This document shows positions 12,186 through 25,119 of a stretch of 64,000 bases of DNA, one piece after another. Numbering within the stretch: position 1 is the first letter of the stretch; each line of letters begins with the position of its first letter. The stretch is from Atrichornis clamosus (Eukaryota; Chordata; Aves; Passeriformes; Menuridae). The DNA lies in NCBI GenBank assembly GCA_013400975.1, contig WBMZ01004626.1:62001-126000 (forward strand), given 5' to 3'. The notes below the pieces were generated by a model. The model was given only the letters and a program-made list of their open reading frames with translations. It did no database searches and was not told where the DNA came from. The position numbers and the translations under genes were made by a program.

Positions 12186-15100
12186 TAAATGTGTTTCTCT
12201 CACCTCCATGTATGACTGTGGCTGTTTCCAATCACTGTGCAAAGGAGAGGAGCCATTCCCTCGACTCCTATTGCACATCAGCTCCCAGCTTTTCTGCCAT
12301 GCCCTGACTGAAGGTGCAAATAAAGCCAAGCACTCTCCTGATTACTGAAGTCAGCCTTTGAGCAAGGGAGAGCAGTGTCATGCTGTCTGCACATTGCTGC
12401 TCCTTTGTGTCTGCTGGCACTTCCCCAATCTCCCTGATCTGTCTGGGAAAACAGGTTGTGTTTGTCCAGAGCTGCTCCTCTCCTCCTCAGCGGAGCCTCT
12501 CCCTGCCAAAGAGGAGGCTGGGCAGTCGCCCTCCTTCCTCCCCTGGCTGTGCTGGGAGAGAGCAGCTGTGGGCTTGGATGATGGTGCGCAGTATTTGGCA
12601 CGCAGCACAGGTGGAACTGGCTGGAGGACCCTGCTCCAGTGTGCCTCCAGACAGGTGGGGACAGGTGGTGGGACTGCTGGGCCAGGCAGGTGTCACGCGT
12701 GGGGTCTGCCAGAGCGCTGCAGCTTGGCAGGAGCAGGGGTTTGGGAGGGCGAAACGAGTGGGAGCAGAGGAATTAGGAATATCCTTTCCTGGGTAAGAGG
12801 AAATTAGAGGCAGCAGTGTCTTAGCCAAACTAAACTGAGAACAGGGCAAGTGAAGGCTGTGCAGGATGCCCAGAGACGTGGGGACCAAGTGTAGTTACCG
12901 TCGTGCTGAAACCAGCAGCAGGTACAGCCCGCCCTGGGTGCGTGCTGGGCTGGGTGGGTGGCACTTCAGAGACCACGGCTTGGCTGCGTGAGACCACGTG
13001 GAGAGCAGTGAAAATGGGCCCCGTTAGTGTCCGTGCTCTGATTACTGTGCGTCCTAGGCAAAGGGGGGTGTCAGACTGAGGTGGGAAAGGGAATCCTGTA
13101 AGATCTGGCAGAAAGGCTCTTCTGTGCTTGCCCTGGTGCCCTGGCTGGCTCTGCTTGAGTTTAGGGCTTTGTGAATGCAACACAGTCTATCCGAGGAGGA
13201 AAAATGCATTATTGTGAGCCTATTATTGATCTTGTTAATTATAGTAATTGATCTAGCATTAACTTTGCACTGGAGCTGTGACTTGTGAGTTTGCAGCTAG
13301 AGACAATGCTGGCTCAAAATCATAACCATGTGAAACACTAACTGGATGGAGTTTTTATTTTTTGAGGGATCACCAGTGATTTGAATGGTGGTGACAAGTA
13401 ACTGATTCACCTGGTTGTGTTTGTGGAATAGCTGAAAAACTAAAGCTCTTCTATAAAGGAAAGGGATTTTCCCTTAATATTTTAGCAATTCATGCGTAAT
13501 TACTTGAACTTTCTAAATAGTAAATTATACTGCTACAAATTCATCCTTTCTAGTTATAGAGGAGCTTCATGGTGTTTTAGAGTACATTAACTCCCTTGAA
13601 AATCCCTCACTCATTCCTGTGCAATTTATTCTCCTGTTCTCTGTAATGAGTTAATCTATTTTGAATGAAGTTGAGTTGCTTGCTGTATGACTACACTGTA
13701 AAAGCTGCTTCCAGTTCCCATATCAGCTGGCTGGCACAGCCCCACGACCATTTCCCCAGCATTATTGCTGTTCTGTGCTCAGTCTGCGCAGGAATATGTG
13801 TGTAGGTTTTACCTCTCTGGGATTGTTAAGAACAAAGAAAGACAAACCTGACGGTTGGTCTTCAAAGCTGTGCCAGCTTGGGGAATACCTGTGTGTGCAA
13901 TTGCCTTTCAAATCCTTGCCGGAGTTGTTTAGCATTTGCCCCTGCCCAGCCACAGAGCAGGCTCCCATCACAGACCCAGAATGAAGACCTGCTCTGCAGA
14001 TTCCACATGATTCAGATCCAAGAAAACCTTTCCTATTGACATTTGGGGGGCAGAGGGGACTTTCTCAGAGGTCACTACACAGAGCAAACTCAGACTCCCA
14101 GGCAGGTGATGTATGTGCTGCATCCCTGATGTTCTTGTTATTGGAAAATGATGAGAAACTGAGGTAAATGACACAAACCCTGGTGTCCTACCTGCAAGGC
14201 ATGTTAGGTGCTTGGAATATATAAGGGTTTCTGCTAATGATAAGCTATCATTCTAAATGCTGTAAACAGCTGCAGGTGCTTTATTATTCAAGACAAATCA
14301 CTGCCTTCATTTGTTTCCATCAGAAACCGACTTAGAGAGCACATCTCTGAGGAAGGGAAATGAAATAAGTGACTCTTTTGACAAGAATTACATATTACTG
14401 TAGCTTTGGCATTATCAAGATCTGGTTTATCAGTGTAACAAGATTATGTGATTTTAATACCAGACTGAGATATATTTAGTTTGAAGGGAGTACCCTTGAT
14501 AAACATGAAGAGGGAAAAGACAGTGATACACGGGGAAAAAAATTGGAAAACTTTCCAGCAGAAAACTTTATGTATGAAAAATGTTCCTTGCCTTTGAGAT
14601 GAGAAAATCAAGTAATGGTCAGATGTTTTGCTGTCAGGTGCTTAAACTATCTCTTGGTCTAACACATCTGCTGGATTTTACAAAACACAATTCCAGATCA
14701 ACAATTTGCAGAATCTCTGTTCACCTCATCCCTCATTCCTGTGCTGAAGTGTTTTGCTCAGCCCTGGCCTGCAGTTTGATTTCCAGCTCCCATCTTTACC
14801 AGGTACCAAGTGCCTTGAATACCCTGGTGAATAGCAATTAATGACACTCAGCTACTTCAAATGCTGGGATAAATTGCAGCATCTCCCGAAAGTGGCTATT
14901 AGAGCTAATCAGAAAATGCTGTACTTCCTGCAGAAAATGTCAACTTCTTGTTTTTGTAAACCGAAAGCAATCAGAAGAAGTTCTCTCTGCAAGGAAAGCT
15001 CCTTTAAAAGAAAACTGCATACTTCTCATAAACCCTCGCTCTGGTCAAACCCCCAGATTTCTGTCAGAAGATTTTTGGCTGGGTTTAATGGTTATTGCTG

Positions 15101-18100
15101 ATACTGCCAAATGCTGTGATCTGGTGGCAAGGAATTTTAAGAACTGCATCCCCTGGTACTGACTCTGCAGTTAAGAATATTATGGCTTGTGAGATTTTGG
15201 GGTAAAGTATTGCAAAGCAGAATATCAGTGCTTAAAAAGGATGACACTATAAAAACCTCCCGAGGCTTAAAATTTATGACCATCTACACCACAAGAGAGT
15301 TGAGTCAAAGGCAATATTTCAGGGCAAACAAATCAAATGTGATTGTTTTGCGGAACTCAAACCAGATTTAGATGTTTTTTCAGATCTGGCATGGGTTCAG
15401 CCCTTATTTTGTTAAAATTGTGAAGTTAAATGAGTTTGAAGATTTCCTGCCTATGAATTTGGCATGCAGAAGTGAAGTGCATTAGCAGGTGCTGCTGTTG
15501 AGCACTATGTTTTTGAAAAGTACTGCAGCTTTTATTTTATATTTAAGGAGTTAAAATGTTATTACTGTGTTAACAAATCTCTTCAGCTATTTCTAAAAAC
15601 CAGCAATTTGCCACATTCTATTTCTGTGGCATAACTTTATTGCTTCAGACTGGACATCCAGAAAGTGTAACTGTACTATTTTTGGTATCATTAATATTTT
15701 TAATTACTTCTGGTACAATATTTAATTGCTAATGAGTTTTGCCTCTCAGTAAAATTTCTAGAGAAAGTTAGGTTAAATTTGCACAAGGTGTAGTTGATAG
15801 TACTTTAGCATCTTGGGAATTCTATTTTACAATATTAAACAATATTACATTGCATGCTATTGCAAAAATAAAATTATACACTTGAAAAATTCATGTGAAC
15901 ACCCCAAGTACTCATGCTGCTTGGGAGTTACATAAGGATGGAGTTATAAGGGAGGTGTTTATTTGACCATTTTTTCTGACTATTCTCTAGGGACAAGACA
16001 AACATCTGAATGGTCATTTCAGCCAGTAAACAGATCCAGAAGTCTCAGATTTCACCTGGCTTAAACTACAAGAGGAGTAGTACTAGTGTGAATAGGAATA
16101 AAGTTTCACCTGTATTCTGTTGAACTATTTCATATGTGATGTTTGTTTCGCTGGGCAATATAAGCTCGAAAGGTTGGTTTTTAAAAACAAATACCTCCAC
16201 CAGTGACACTACCTTCACACACAGAGCTGCTTGGCAGAAGGGCAGTAGCTTTGGTCCAAGTTTTTAATGACTGTGCTCAAAATTCACTAAAGCTAGAAGC
16301 TCTGAAAAGCAGTTGCCAGTGGAGAACGGCACCATGAAATGTGTGAGGCAAGCAGGGCATCCATGTGGGGGGCTCTGGCTGACAGCTCTGGGCTGCCACA
16401 CGCCCACATCCCCTCAGCAGCTTGGAGAACCTTTCCGTGGAATTCACATGCTTTTGTAGGAGGCAATGATCAGTTTTGGACGTGGCAGGGCAAGGCAGGG
16501 GATTCTTTGCTGCCAGCGTTGGGCAGTAGTCCCTTGCAGCCCTCTGGATGCTGTTTTACACAACGTGGCTCTTTATTTGGGGTCCGTGCTTCTTCCTATT
16601 GTCTGCCTGCTTCCAGGTGTCAAAGTGGAAGCTCTGCTGTGTGGGGGCTTTTTAGCAATATTCTGGGTGAAAAAAGGAATTTTTATGAGAAAGGCAAAAG
16701 GGAGGTGGTATGGCTTTTTAAAGCTTGGATTCCTCTGTCCAAAAGCTACCTATAAAATAAACCTAATCAAATGAACTTCTGTCCAGCCAGTTTCTGGCTA
16801 AATCATGCAATGAAAATTAATTCACTCCCAATTTGGTCTTAGTTTTCTGTCCCTCTCATGTGTGACTTGACCCTGATTGCAGCAAAGGGATTGTTTATTC
16901 CTAGGTGTTCACTGCATAGATCTTGTAAATAAGTCTTGTAAATAGTTTGCTATGCTCTGACTCTTTGTTCCTGGTGAGACGTGGATGTAATATTGTGTTT
17001 AATCAGAGTATGCTCAGAAGCAGAATTATGTTTCACAAATAATGGCTTTATCCAAATGTAATGAATACAATTCCTCTGAATTCAGTGAATTTTGGATTAG
17101 GTCTGAAATAAATGGCACATAGAAAGCGATAATCTCTTTCAGTGTGTGCATTTCTCATTTTTTATTCCCCTCAAGATATTGTGATATCTGGCACTTCCCC
17201 AGAACCAGGCACATCTGTAACTTTGCTACTGGCTTTTGAATACAACCAAGAAGTCAATTACTCAAAAATTTAGAGTACAGAATTTAATATGGTCCATCTG
17301 GAAAGTCTGCTGCTTTATAGCAGCACCTGATTTGGGGCACTTTTGCCTGAATCATCAGATGAATAAATGCATAATACTGATAAATATTTTGGGGGGACTT
17401 CTTAGAACACACAATTTAGTCTCCCAGGCAGGATGAAAAGAGTGATATTGGGAAATACTGGTCAGCCTTAAGGAGTAATGTGTACCCTGTTTTCAGCTGG
17501 AGAAAGTTCATTAGTTGTTGTTTGTCTTCTTGGAGCAAAGTTTCTTGTGCAAGTTACCCAGAAAGCCTAGTGAGAAACAGAGGTTTTTCTTAAAGTCAAA
17601 ATGAAGCACTCCTGTGAAGGTCTGGTGGAAGCCTTTTGTTTGACTGACATCATGTCCTCATTCCAGCGATGTATTTGCTGTTGTCTCATGGAGAATAGGG
17701 GAGTATGATTCTGCTATAAATCAGGCTTAGGAAGATAGAACAGGGATTTCTGGCCATGCTTTGTGCATGGTGGTGGAGCACATGAATTTGAGCAATACAA
17801 TCCAACCTAAAGTACTCCCAACTTGATTACAATCTGTTAGAATATGCTTTAGCTCAGAGTAGAACAGGATTTGTCTTGTTTTTCTGTGTAAAGAAGTACT
17901 TGGTTTCATAGGACAAAAGTGTAGGGACTTAAATCTTGTCTTTGCCAAGGTCACATCCAATGTGTGCCCATGTGGAGACTCGTTTTAATCCCCGAGCTGT
18001 GGCCAGTTCATGCTGACTTTGCAGGGAGATGAGCAGGGCTAAGAGCGATGGAAGAGCAGTTGAGGGTGAAGAGGAAGCAAGACCAGTGACCGGGGTAGAA

Positions 18101-20040
18101 GGAGGCGGGTCGGACCGGGAGGGTCTCTGAACCTGTGGCAAGGTTCAGAGTTTCAGTCAGAGCAGATCTTGGCTGCGCTTGGCAACCTCCCCCGCTTTAC
18201 TAACCCTGAATGGAGCCACTGGAAACGTCAGTGCATGTGGTGCTACTGAAGAAATAGGGTCAGGAAACGAGGAACCACCTGCCTGGGCACTGGTGTTCTG
18301 ACATCTCAGTTCAGAGTGCTTGGAATGCTGGCTGAAAGTATTTATAGCACAGGGTAGAGCCTTTGCAGACAAGGTGGGGAGTGTTCTCTGTGGGTAGCAC
18401 CTATAAGAAAATGCCCTCCTTTCCACTGGAATTTGGGTCATGTTCTCCTCTGGTTATTTTTCATTATTATTTTTATTTTCCGAATTGTTAGCAGCACATG
18501 CAGGATCCCTGTTAGCAGATTTTATTGTTTTAAAAAGTCAGTTTAGCTTTACAGGAATTAAACTTTCTTAAAATACTGCTGCCTGGCATGCAGGATATGA
18601 AACACTATTCTCTATAATGTACTTTGTTTCATTCCTGTTGGTCACTAAGGAACCAGTTTGGAAATTACTGCCTCTTCCCAGGTAGTGGTTTCCTGTTTAG
18701 AGTAGGCACGTGTGGAAATAAGTAGGATGTTGGTGTCCATGAGGACTGTTTGGAATGCAATACTGAGTTCATCCATGGTAGGTGTTGCCTGCAGAGGTGA
18801 TCAGTCTGTCAGCTCCCACCACACGGGGTATGAGGAGCTTGCTCCGTGTCCTGGTGCTCTTGTTCACCTGTGGGCTGAGCTGGCTAAATTTTATTCTTTC
18901 TATTTCTCACAGTCCTGGGTCTCAACAATTTCTCTAAACAAATGGATTTATTCCCAGCATGTACATTGCATGAAATACTGTTTTGCTTTCTCAGTAAAGA
19001 GTAGGCTGATGCACTGAATTCAGCACATAAAGCAGCTTTTTAATGTGAAGAATGTAGAGCTGCCCAAAGATTCCATGTGTGAATGGAAAGGAAGCCTTGA
19101 TCTCCTTTCCAAAGGCAACATATACTCCTTATTTCTTAGGAAGCTACCACAGCTGGAGCAAACTTATTCCCATGGAAATCAATGGAGGTTTTGCTATTGG
19201 ATTTGCCAGCAACTCCTCCTTTTTTTTTATTTTACATCGAGGATACAGTAGACAGAAAACTTTGGGGTCTGATACTCTGAATTTCTTTCCTTTTCCTAGG
19301 GAGATTTTGCATTTACTTATGCCACAGATTAAAAATGTCATGGCAAAGCACTGTCTCAATCAACACTTTTAATGATATGTGATTATTCATAGCTTTTTGA
19401 AAATGTCATAAGTAGTTCCACTTCACATGCTAACATATGCTTTCTAAACAAATACTGATGAATTATCTTGGTTCTCAATTTCTTAAAGTAGAGTTACAGG
19501 TTCCTGAGTAAAGAAGGAAACAATATTTAAGATAGAGAGAAAATTATAAGTGAAAAGAGATTAATCATTAAATAAATGCAGATGTCTAGTGTTCAAAGCT
19601 GTGGTCCCAGGATTTTATCTATACTGCTTGAACCACCCTGATCTGAAAAAGGTCTATTTGCTTTTCAGTATGAAATGCAGTATAGATTTTTAAGTGTAAC
19701 AGCACTCCCTCCTTAAATGTTACAACAGACTGAATACTGGCAAAAATGCTGTGTTAAAATAAATGATGCCCAAAGTAGAAGTAGGGTTTGAAGGGAAGGT
19801 GTGGTCATCCCTAGCAGTGATGAGTTACCTCAAGCTGTGTGCCAGTGATGTCAAGTAATGCTGCTTACATCATTCTCAGATTTTTATAAAACAAACTGTC
19901 ATCTCTGAACTAAAGATTACTCCTGTCATCTGCTATATATAATACAGGAGGGTGACAGCAGTCAGACTGCTCCAGAGTGATGAGCTGGGAGGGAGAAATA
20001 CTGCTGGAAATCATCTGTGTGGCAGTGGCACTTTAACCCT
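12186..20040. other. Non-coding DNA with GC-rich patches
   Basis: The patch at about 12380-13180 is GC-rich and has several overlapping open frames of 110-150 codons in at least four frames, the pattern expected when stop codons are rare by composition. A second small CpG-rich patch at 18090-18125 has four G-runs. At 13225-13254 an AT-rich segment carries ATTGATCT twice, 22 bases apart, around a GTTAATTAT word, which could be homeodomain or HNF1-type sites. The rest, including the AT-rich 14.2-16.2 kb stretch, shows nothing I can name. Confidence 0.5.
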
Positions 20041-21720
20041 TTTTGTTTGAAAGACAGTCCGCTGGAGATGGAGACAAGCAGGTGGGAGGGACGCGGGGCT
20101 GTGCGGGCACTTCTGAAGAGCTCCATAATTTCACCTCCTGGGAGTTGAGGATGATGGATTAAATGTCACCAGTTGCATGCAATAGGCAGTCAGGAGTGCC
20201 AAAAAGAGCTGCTGAATGATTTAATCACTCCCAGGGGGCCAAGGGAGCCTGAGCATCAAGCTGCACCCTGGGCTGGACCATGTCGACCTCACCAATTGCT
20301 GAACGTATAGGAGAGAAAATTTAATCTCTGTTGGTCAAATATTTTGCTGCATGCTTCAGGGAGCATCAGCATTTATAAACCACCTAGCTTGGACCAGGAT
20401 TTTGTTTGGTTGCTATACTGAGAGTCATCTCCACGTGCTTGACTTTCACAGTAACTTCTTCCTTGTGGGACTGAAACTTGCTGTGTTTTGCGATGATGAA
20501 GCTGAAATCCCTTTTTTGTGTAGCACAAATAATAAACATAGAATCAACCTCAACAGCCTTTAGGGCAGTTGCACTGTATCACAGCTGTATTGTTGATATT
20601 AAAATCTGAGTGCTTACTGCAGGGACAGCATCCCAGAGCAACCCTGTGGAAAATACCTCTCTTTGTCTCTTGTCACAGTAAATTGTAGTAAGAGGAAGTG
20701 TCTCTGTTTGATGAAAAAATATCTTGCAAGCCCAAGGAAGAGGTAAAAATATACCACCAGCAGTTGTATAGCGTCCAACTAGATTTCCGAGGGAAAAAGT
20801 ATAGGTGAGAGTGCAATGACATTTGGAGAGCAGGATTTTGCATATGCCAACTCTTTACTCAGTACTGTTATAAAGCATGGACAGTTGTTGCTGAAAAGCT
20901 ACACGGACAAAAATGTCACTGATATTCAGGATGTTTATAAACAGTGTGACTACCTGCAGTTGATGCACCCAGCTCCTGAGAATTACTCTGTGTGTTTCAG
21001 CCTAATTAAGTGCAATAGTGTCCTTTTTATGTTTTCAGTGCAGGTTCTGCTAATGAGCCTTATGACAACTATTGTGGTGTAAGAGTAAGATGTCTACATG
21101 GTGGGAAAATACAGATGTAAGCCTTAGTTACATAAGCCTTTAGAAAGGTTATGTTTCATTGCTTTTCACATTTTATCTAGTTCTTACTGTGGAAATGCTA
21201 TACTATAGAAAAATCATTATGCAGATCAAGAAACATGAGCGTGTTGCTACCACAGGAGGAAAAATATAAATAATTAAATCTTGTGCCACCTCTTTCACAG
21301 CCCTAATCTCATTAATATAAAGCAATTTTAGAGATGGAGAAGAGCTGATAGCAGCGTTGGACTCGTGAGATATTTCTGTTTTCCATCCATCAGGCAGGTA
21401 ATTGTGGGAGTTATGACTTTGTTAGGCAGAAACGTACAGCTCTAAAGAACCGATAACTGAGCATCTCTGCTCAGCAGACAATGGAGCAGCATCCAGTAAT
21501 TGAATACATCAATAAGCTTTCACATCTCGTATAACTTCAGTGCCCTGGACAGGATAGCATTAGACATAATCATATTTTGATCAGGAGAAAATAGAAGTTG
21601 GATGAAATAATATCAATTTTATTTACAGGGCAGAGAAGAAGCCATCCAGTCTGTGACAGAAAAATGATTTTTTTTATCTGGCTTTGATCTGGCTCTGGGC
21701 TTTGATTTGGTGGCAAATGG
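20041..21720. other. Candidate conserved non-coding block
   Basis: No gene is recognised. The segment is free of recognisable repeats and dense in words typical of vertebrate developmental enhancers. These include a TGATTTAATCA word near 20219, TAATTAAAT and CTCATTAAT words between 21270 and 21320, and two TCF/LEF-type words, CTTTGATC at 21682-21689 and CTTTGAT at 21700-21706. An 88-codon frame at 20816-21082 has no recognisable domain. Calling the block conserved is a guess from its texture; an alignment to other amniote genomes is needed to test it. Confidence 0.25.
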
Positions 21721-23600
21721 GTCTATAACTCATTTACACCAGCTGCCAGGCTTTTTCAAAGCACAGAACATTAAGCAGAATCCTGCTTCAAGGAATAAAT
21801 ACACAATCAACATAATAAATGGTGACAAAACAGCCCCAGCTCATTCTTTACAGTTTTAAGCTGCTGCAGCCTAAATGAAACACTATAGATACTCAGCTCA
21901 AATAGTGCTTATTGATTTGTGACACTCTTGGGCCAAAGAGAATCTTTTGTGTAAAATGTTAGAATGAGAGTTTAGGAGGGCTTGGGGGGTGTCTTTGTGT
22001 GAATTTTATTTGCAGCTACACTTGCAGTGTGTGGCAGAAGAGGAAAGATTACCGGGGAAAGCCAGGAGGGAGGGCAGAAGAAGAGTTGTTTACACTCCCA
22101 GAGAGGCTGCAACTTGTGCGCCCTGGCCAGGGCTGTCAGAGGAGGTGGGCAGTGCAGGGTGGCACACGGGGAAGCCCACAGCACCTGTGTTCCAGTGGGA
22201 TTAGAGCCGGCACAGAGCAAAAGAGCTGCTCTCTGCTTGCAGAAAGCCCCGAGTGTTGTCGCCCTTGCACGAGGAGGGGCAGAGAGGCAGCACAGTCTGG
22301 ATCCCCCTTGCCAAAGCCTGGCACTTCGGGGAGCTAGGCTTGCTCCCTGCTGGCCTGGGGTTCAGTGATTGCAGAAGGCTTTGAAACTCATTCCACGTAG
22401 ATCTGTGGGTCTTTGAGCTGTGTTTTGCATGGAAAACTGGTTTTTGAGCCCAGACTGCCCTTCAGGCCTCACTGTTTTCCACCGCCCCTGCTCAGAGAGG
22501 TGCATGCTCTCTTCAAGACACTTAAAGTTTCCTTCTGGTATAATGATGCACTTCACTGAGGGCTGTGTTGTGTACTTCTGTGGGGACTGAGCGAGTGTTG
22601 TCATGATGCTGCTTTACAGGGGCTGACTACCCTGCCTGGCCTGCTGGGGAGTAAATGGCTGCTGTTCAGCTGTGGAGAGCATCAGAGGCTCCAGAGGTGG
22701 TTTTCAGGCTGGGAGACAGATACTGAGACAGGGCTTTTTCTGACACGGTCAGTGAATGGACATTTTACATACATTCATAAATTACAGGCCTTTTTCCATT
22801 TGTGTTTCTATTTTATTCTGTGCCGAAAATAAGCGGTGGGGATTGCAGGAGGCAGCAGCTGAAAGATGGAATCAGGCAAATGCTAAGAAATAAGAACACT
22901 TTTGAGTTGGAATATCCCTGATAACAAGGTTGCAAGTGAAACAATAGAATTTGGTGGTTTCCGGTCAAGATAGAGCCAAAAAGGTTTTATCCTAGCACAG
23001 GTTGTGCCCTTAAGTCAGAGCACTTCATTAAGCTCATAAGCAAGGATTCAAAGTGAATTTTGATGGCCTATGTTACATAGGTCTGACCAGAAGATCCTCT
23101 TAAAACATGGTTGTCTACATTAAAGCTTATTTAATGATCTAAATATAATATCATGGTTATTTGTTCCTCTTATTCAGAGCTACAATAATTGGACTGTTTC
23201 CATTTTCTCTCTTTTCTGCTCTCATCTCAGTTTCATTCTAGTCTGAGATGTGAATCATTATCCTATGGTACAGACTATTTGCCTTGGCAGATTCTAGGAA
23301 GAAAATAGTTCAATTACTTGAGCTGTTTTGGATAGGCAGTATAAGTTTCTGTGAAATCTTTTCCACGGTTCCTGATTTTTTTCAATAAGGAGCTTGCTCT
23401 GAAATAGTTGGCAAGAGAAAAATCAGGATTTAAATTTGGGAAAAATAGTGGAGATTCTCCTGCACCAAATTAAAGTATTATTCGAGGGATGAATTTTTTA
23501 ACATGGTTATTCCTTTTATTTCTGTGAATTAAGTCTGGTGGGTGACAGGCTTTGGAGGTGGAGTTTGCTGTCCCTATAACCAGCTTGACCACTTCAGAGA
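21721..23600. other. Non-coding DNA without recognised genes
   Basis: A GC-richer patch at about 22000-22370 has overlapping open frames of up to 113 codons in three plus-strand frames, again a composition effect without domain content. The remainder is AT-leaning and I see no repeat family or RNA gene in it. Confidence 0.5.
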
Positions 23601-23610
23601 AAACTCTCAG

Positions 23611-23640
23611 CCACTATATAAAAGGCCCAAAATAGGAATG
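23611..23640. promoter_or_regulatory. TATA-like, CArG and MCAT-like motif cluster
   Basis: TATATAAAAGG at 23615-23625 is a strong TATA-box match. It is followed at 23627-23636 by CCAAAATAGG, which fits the SRF-binding CArG consensus CC(A/T)6GG exactly, and by GGAATG at 23635-23640, the reverse complement of the TEAD-binding MCAT core. On the minus strand the order is MCAT, CArG, then the TATA-like word, an arrangement known from muscle gene promoters. No convincing first exon lies nearby, so activity is unproven and chance occurrence is possible. Confidence 0.25.
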
Positions 23641-23752
23641 TAAGGCTCCTATGAGTTGCTGAGTGGTGGGAGAATTACTTTTCCAATTGAGGTTTCCTGT
23701 CTCTTTTTGTCTAGATTGTGGTTTTCTGTTATGTGAGAGGTGGAAAATGAAG

Positions 23753-23757
<5 letters not shown>

Positions 23758-23783
<26 letters not shown>
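23758..23783 (+). repeat. (CA)13 microsatellite
   Basis: Thirteen perfect AC dinucleotide units are present. Dinucleotide arrays of this length are commonly length-polymorphic, so it may be a usable marker. It is flanked by unique sequence on both sides. Confidence 0.97.
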
Positions 23784-25009
23784 TTACTCCAACCGGTTTT
23801 CTTGAGACCCAAAGGCAATTGCAAAACTAAGAAAGCACTTAATTTCAGTGAGCACCAGCAAAGAGCCTCTCAGATACCATCCAGTGATCTGTAAAAACCC
23901 TCATTCAAACAGAAAAAATGCACCAAGACCGTTGAGATCCACATGTCTGAGTGGTTCCTCCTGCGGGTGGGTGTTGCAATGCAAGAATAATTGATTGTAG
24001 CCCTAATGTGACATGTTTCTGCTTAAATCATAATGTATTAGCTACCACAAACTCCTGAGGCCCCATCAACAGAGGTGGTATTGTGAAACAGTCAGATTTT
24101 TGCAAGCACAGTGTGAGTGGGTGAGAAAAACTTGACTTTTGAGAGTCTTATTAGCAGGAGTGCATTTTAGCTGTGCATGCTCAAAAGAAATGTGCCATCA
24201 CACCAGGGCTTCTGAATTCAGTCATTATTCATCTAAAATTTTGCTTTTATCAAGAAAATTCTTTTCGACACTGAATGTTCACTCCTTGCATTTAAAATAC
24301 AAAGATACAGCAAAATCGTTGTTTCAGGTTTTCTACCTGTCAGGATGTTCCTTCGTCTCATTAATCTGTGCAACAGGTTAATTGGCTTCAGAATGCCCTG
24401 GGGGATAACAAAGAAATGTCAGCTGTGTTATCATGTGCTGGGTGAGGGAGAGCTGCCTGGTGAGAAACAGATCCGAGCGGTTTGTGCAGAGACTTGTGTT
24501 CCCACAGTCCCCTCACTCTGCAGTGTGCTGCTGTGAGGCTGCTGAGCTCTGAGTTCCCACAGAAGGGAAAGACTTGATCTTGGCCATAAGTCCCGTGTTT
24601 TACTTCAAGCAAAATGTTTGGCTTTATTTTAGGGTTTCTTAAAAATGATCTGTCGCCGTGTGGATCTGAGTTTGGAGAAAGGTCAGGGTGGTTTGGGTGC
24701 TGTAAACCAGCAGAGACCGAGTGCTCTGTGTGGGGTACTGGCTGCTGGGAGCAGAAGGAATTGGTCATTCCAGGACATCCCACTGGAATGGGTTTTCTCC
24801 TGGTTGCCACAGTAGCCACGCCCAGCCAGAGGTGCTCCGTGAGGTGGGAATTCCCTTGAGATGTTGGGTTGTGAATTTGCCTTTGGGGGATCAGGTCCTG
24901 AAGACTCGTGCCTCACACTAATAATTGCTGGTAATTTCCAGGGAGTAATTTCAGCCTGGGTGCAGCTGTGAGTGATGTTGTTGAGCTGGAGGGTGTCTGG
25001 AAGGGTCTG
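23784..25009. other. Non-coding DNA without recognised genes
   Basis: No gene is recognised. Open frames at 24388-24859 overlap on both strands in a GC-richer segment and have no recognisable domain. The last few hundred bases before the CR1 fragment may include further, unrecognisable CR1 sequence, because the 5' end of that insertion is not sharply visible. Confidence 0.5.
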
Positions 25010-25119
25010 TGACAATGCCCTCAGTCCTGGTGGGGTTGTTGGGGTTGTCCTGCGCAGGGCCAGGAGTTGGACTTCATGATCTTTGTGGGTCCCTTCCAAC
25101 TCAGGATATTCTGATTCTG
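25010..25119 (+). mobile_element. CR1 LINE, 3' end, 5'-truncated (sense)
   Basis: The segment carries the standard closing phrase of a bird CR1 copy: 'ggggttgtcctgcgcagggc', then a 'gagttggacttcatgatct' segment, then 'gtgggtcccttccaactc', then 'aggatattctgattctg'. The final words are a decayed form of the short ATTCTATG-type terminal repeat that CR1 uses in place of a poly(A) tail. No reverse-transcriptase frame remains, so this is a dead 5'-truncated insertion, the usual fate of CR1. It is the clearest avian signature in the window. An open frame on the opposite strand across this segment is an artefact. Confidence 0.9.

Noticed and set aside
12144..12329. Histidine-run protein on the minus strand
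   Set aside because: The histidines are the reverse complement of the (GTG)6 repeat and the rest of the frame has no recognisable feature.
12278..13183. Cluster of overlapping 107-149 codon frames on both strands
   Set aside because: At least four frames are open over the same GC-rich DNA, the residues are low in information (rich in S, P, G, W and C), and no frame stands out as coding.
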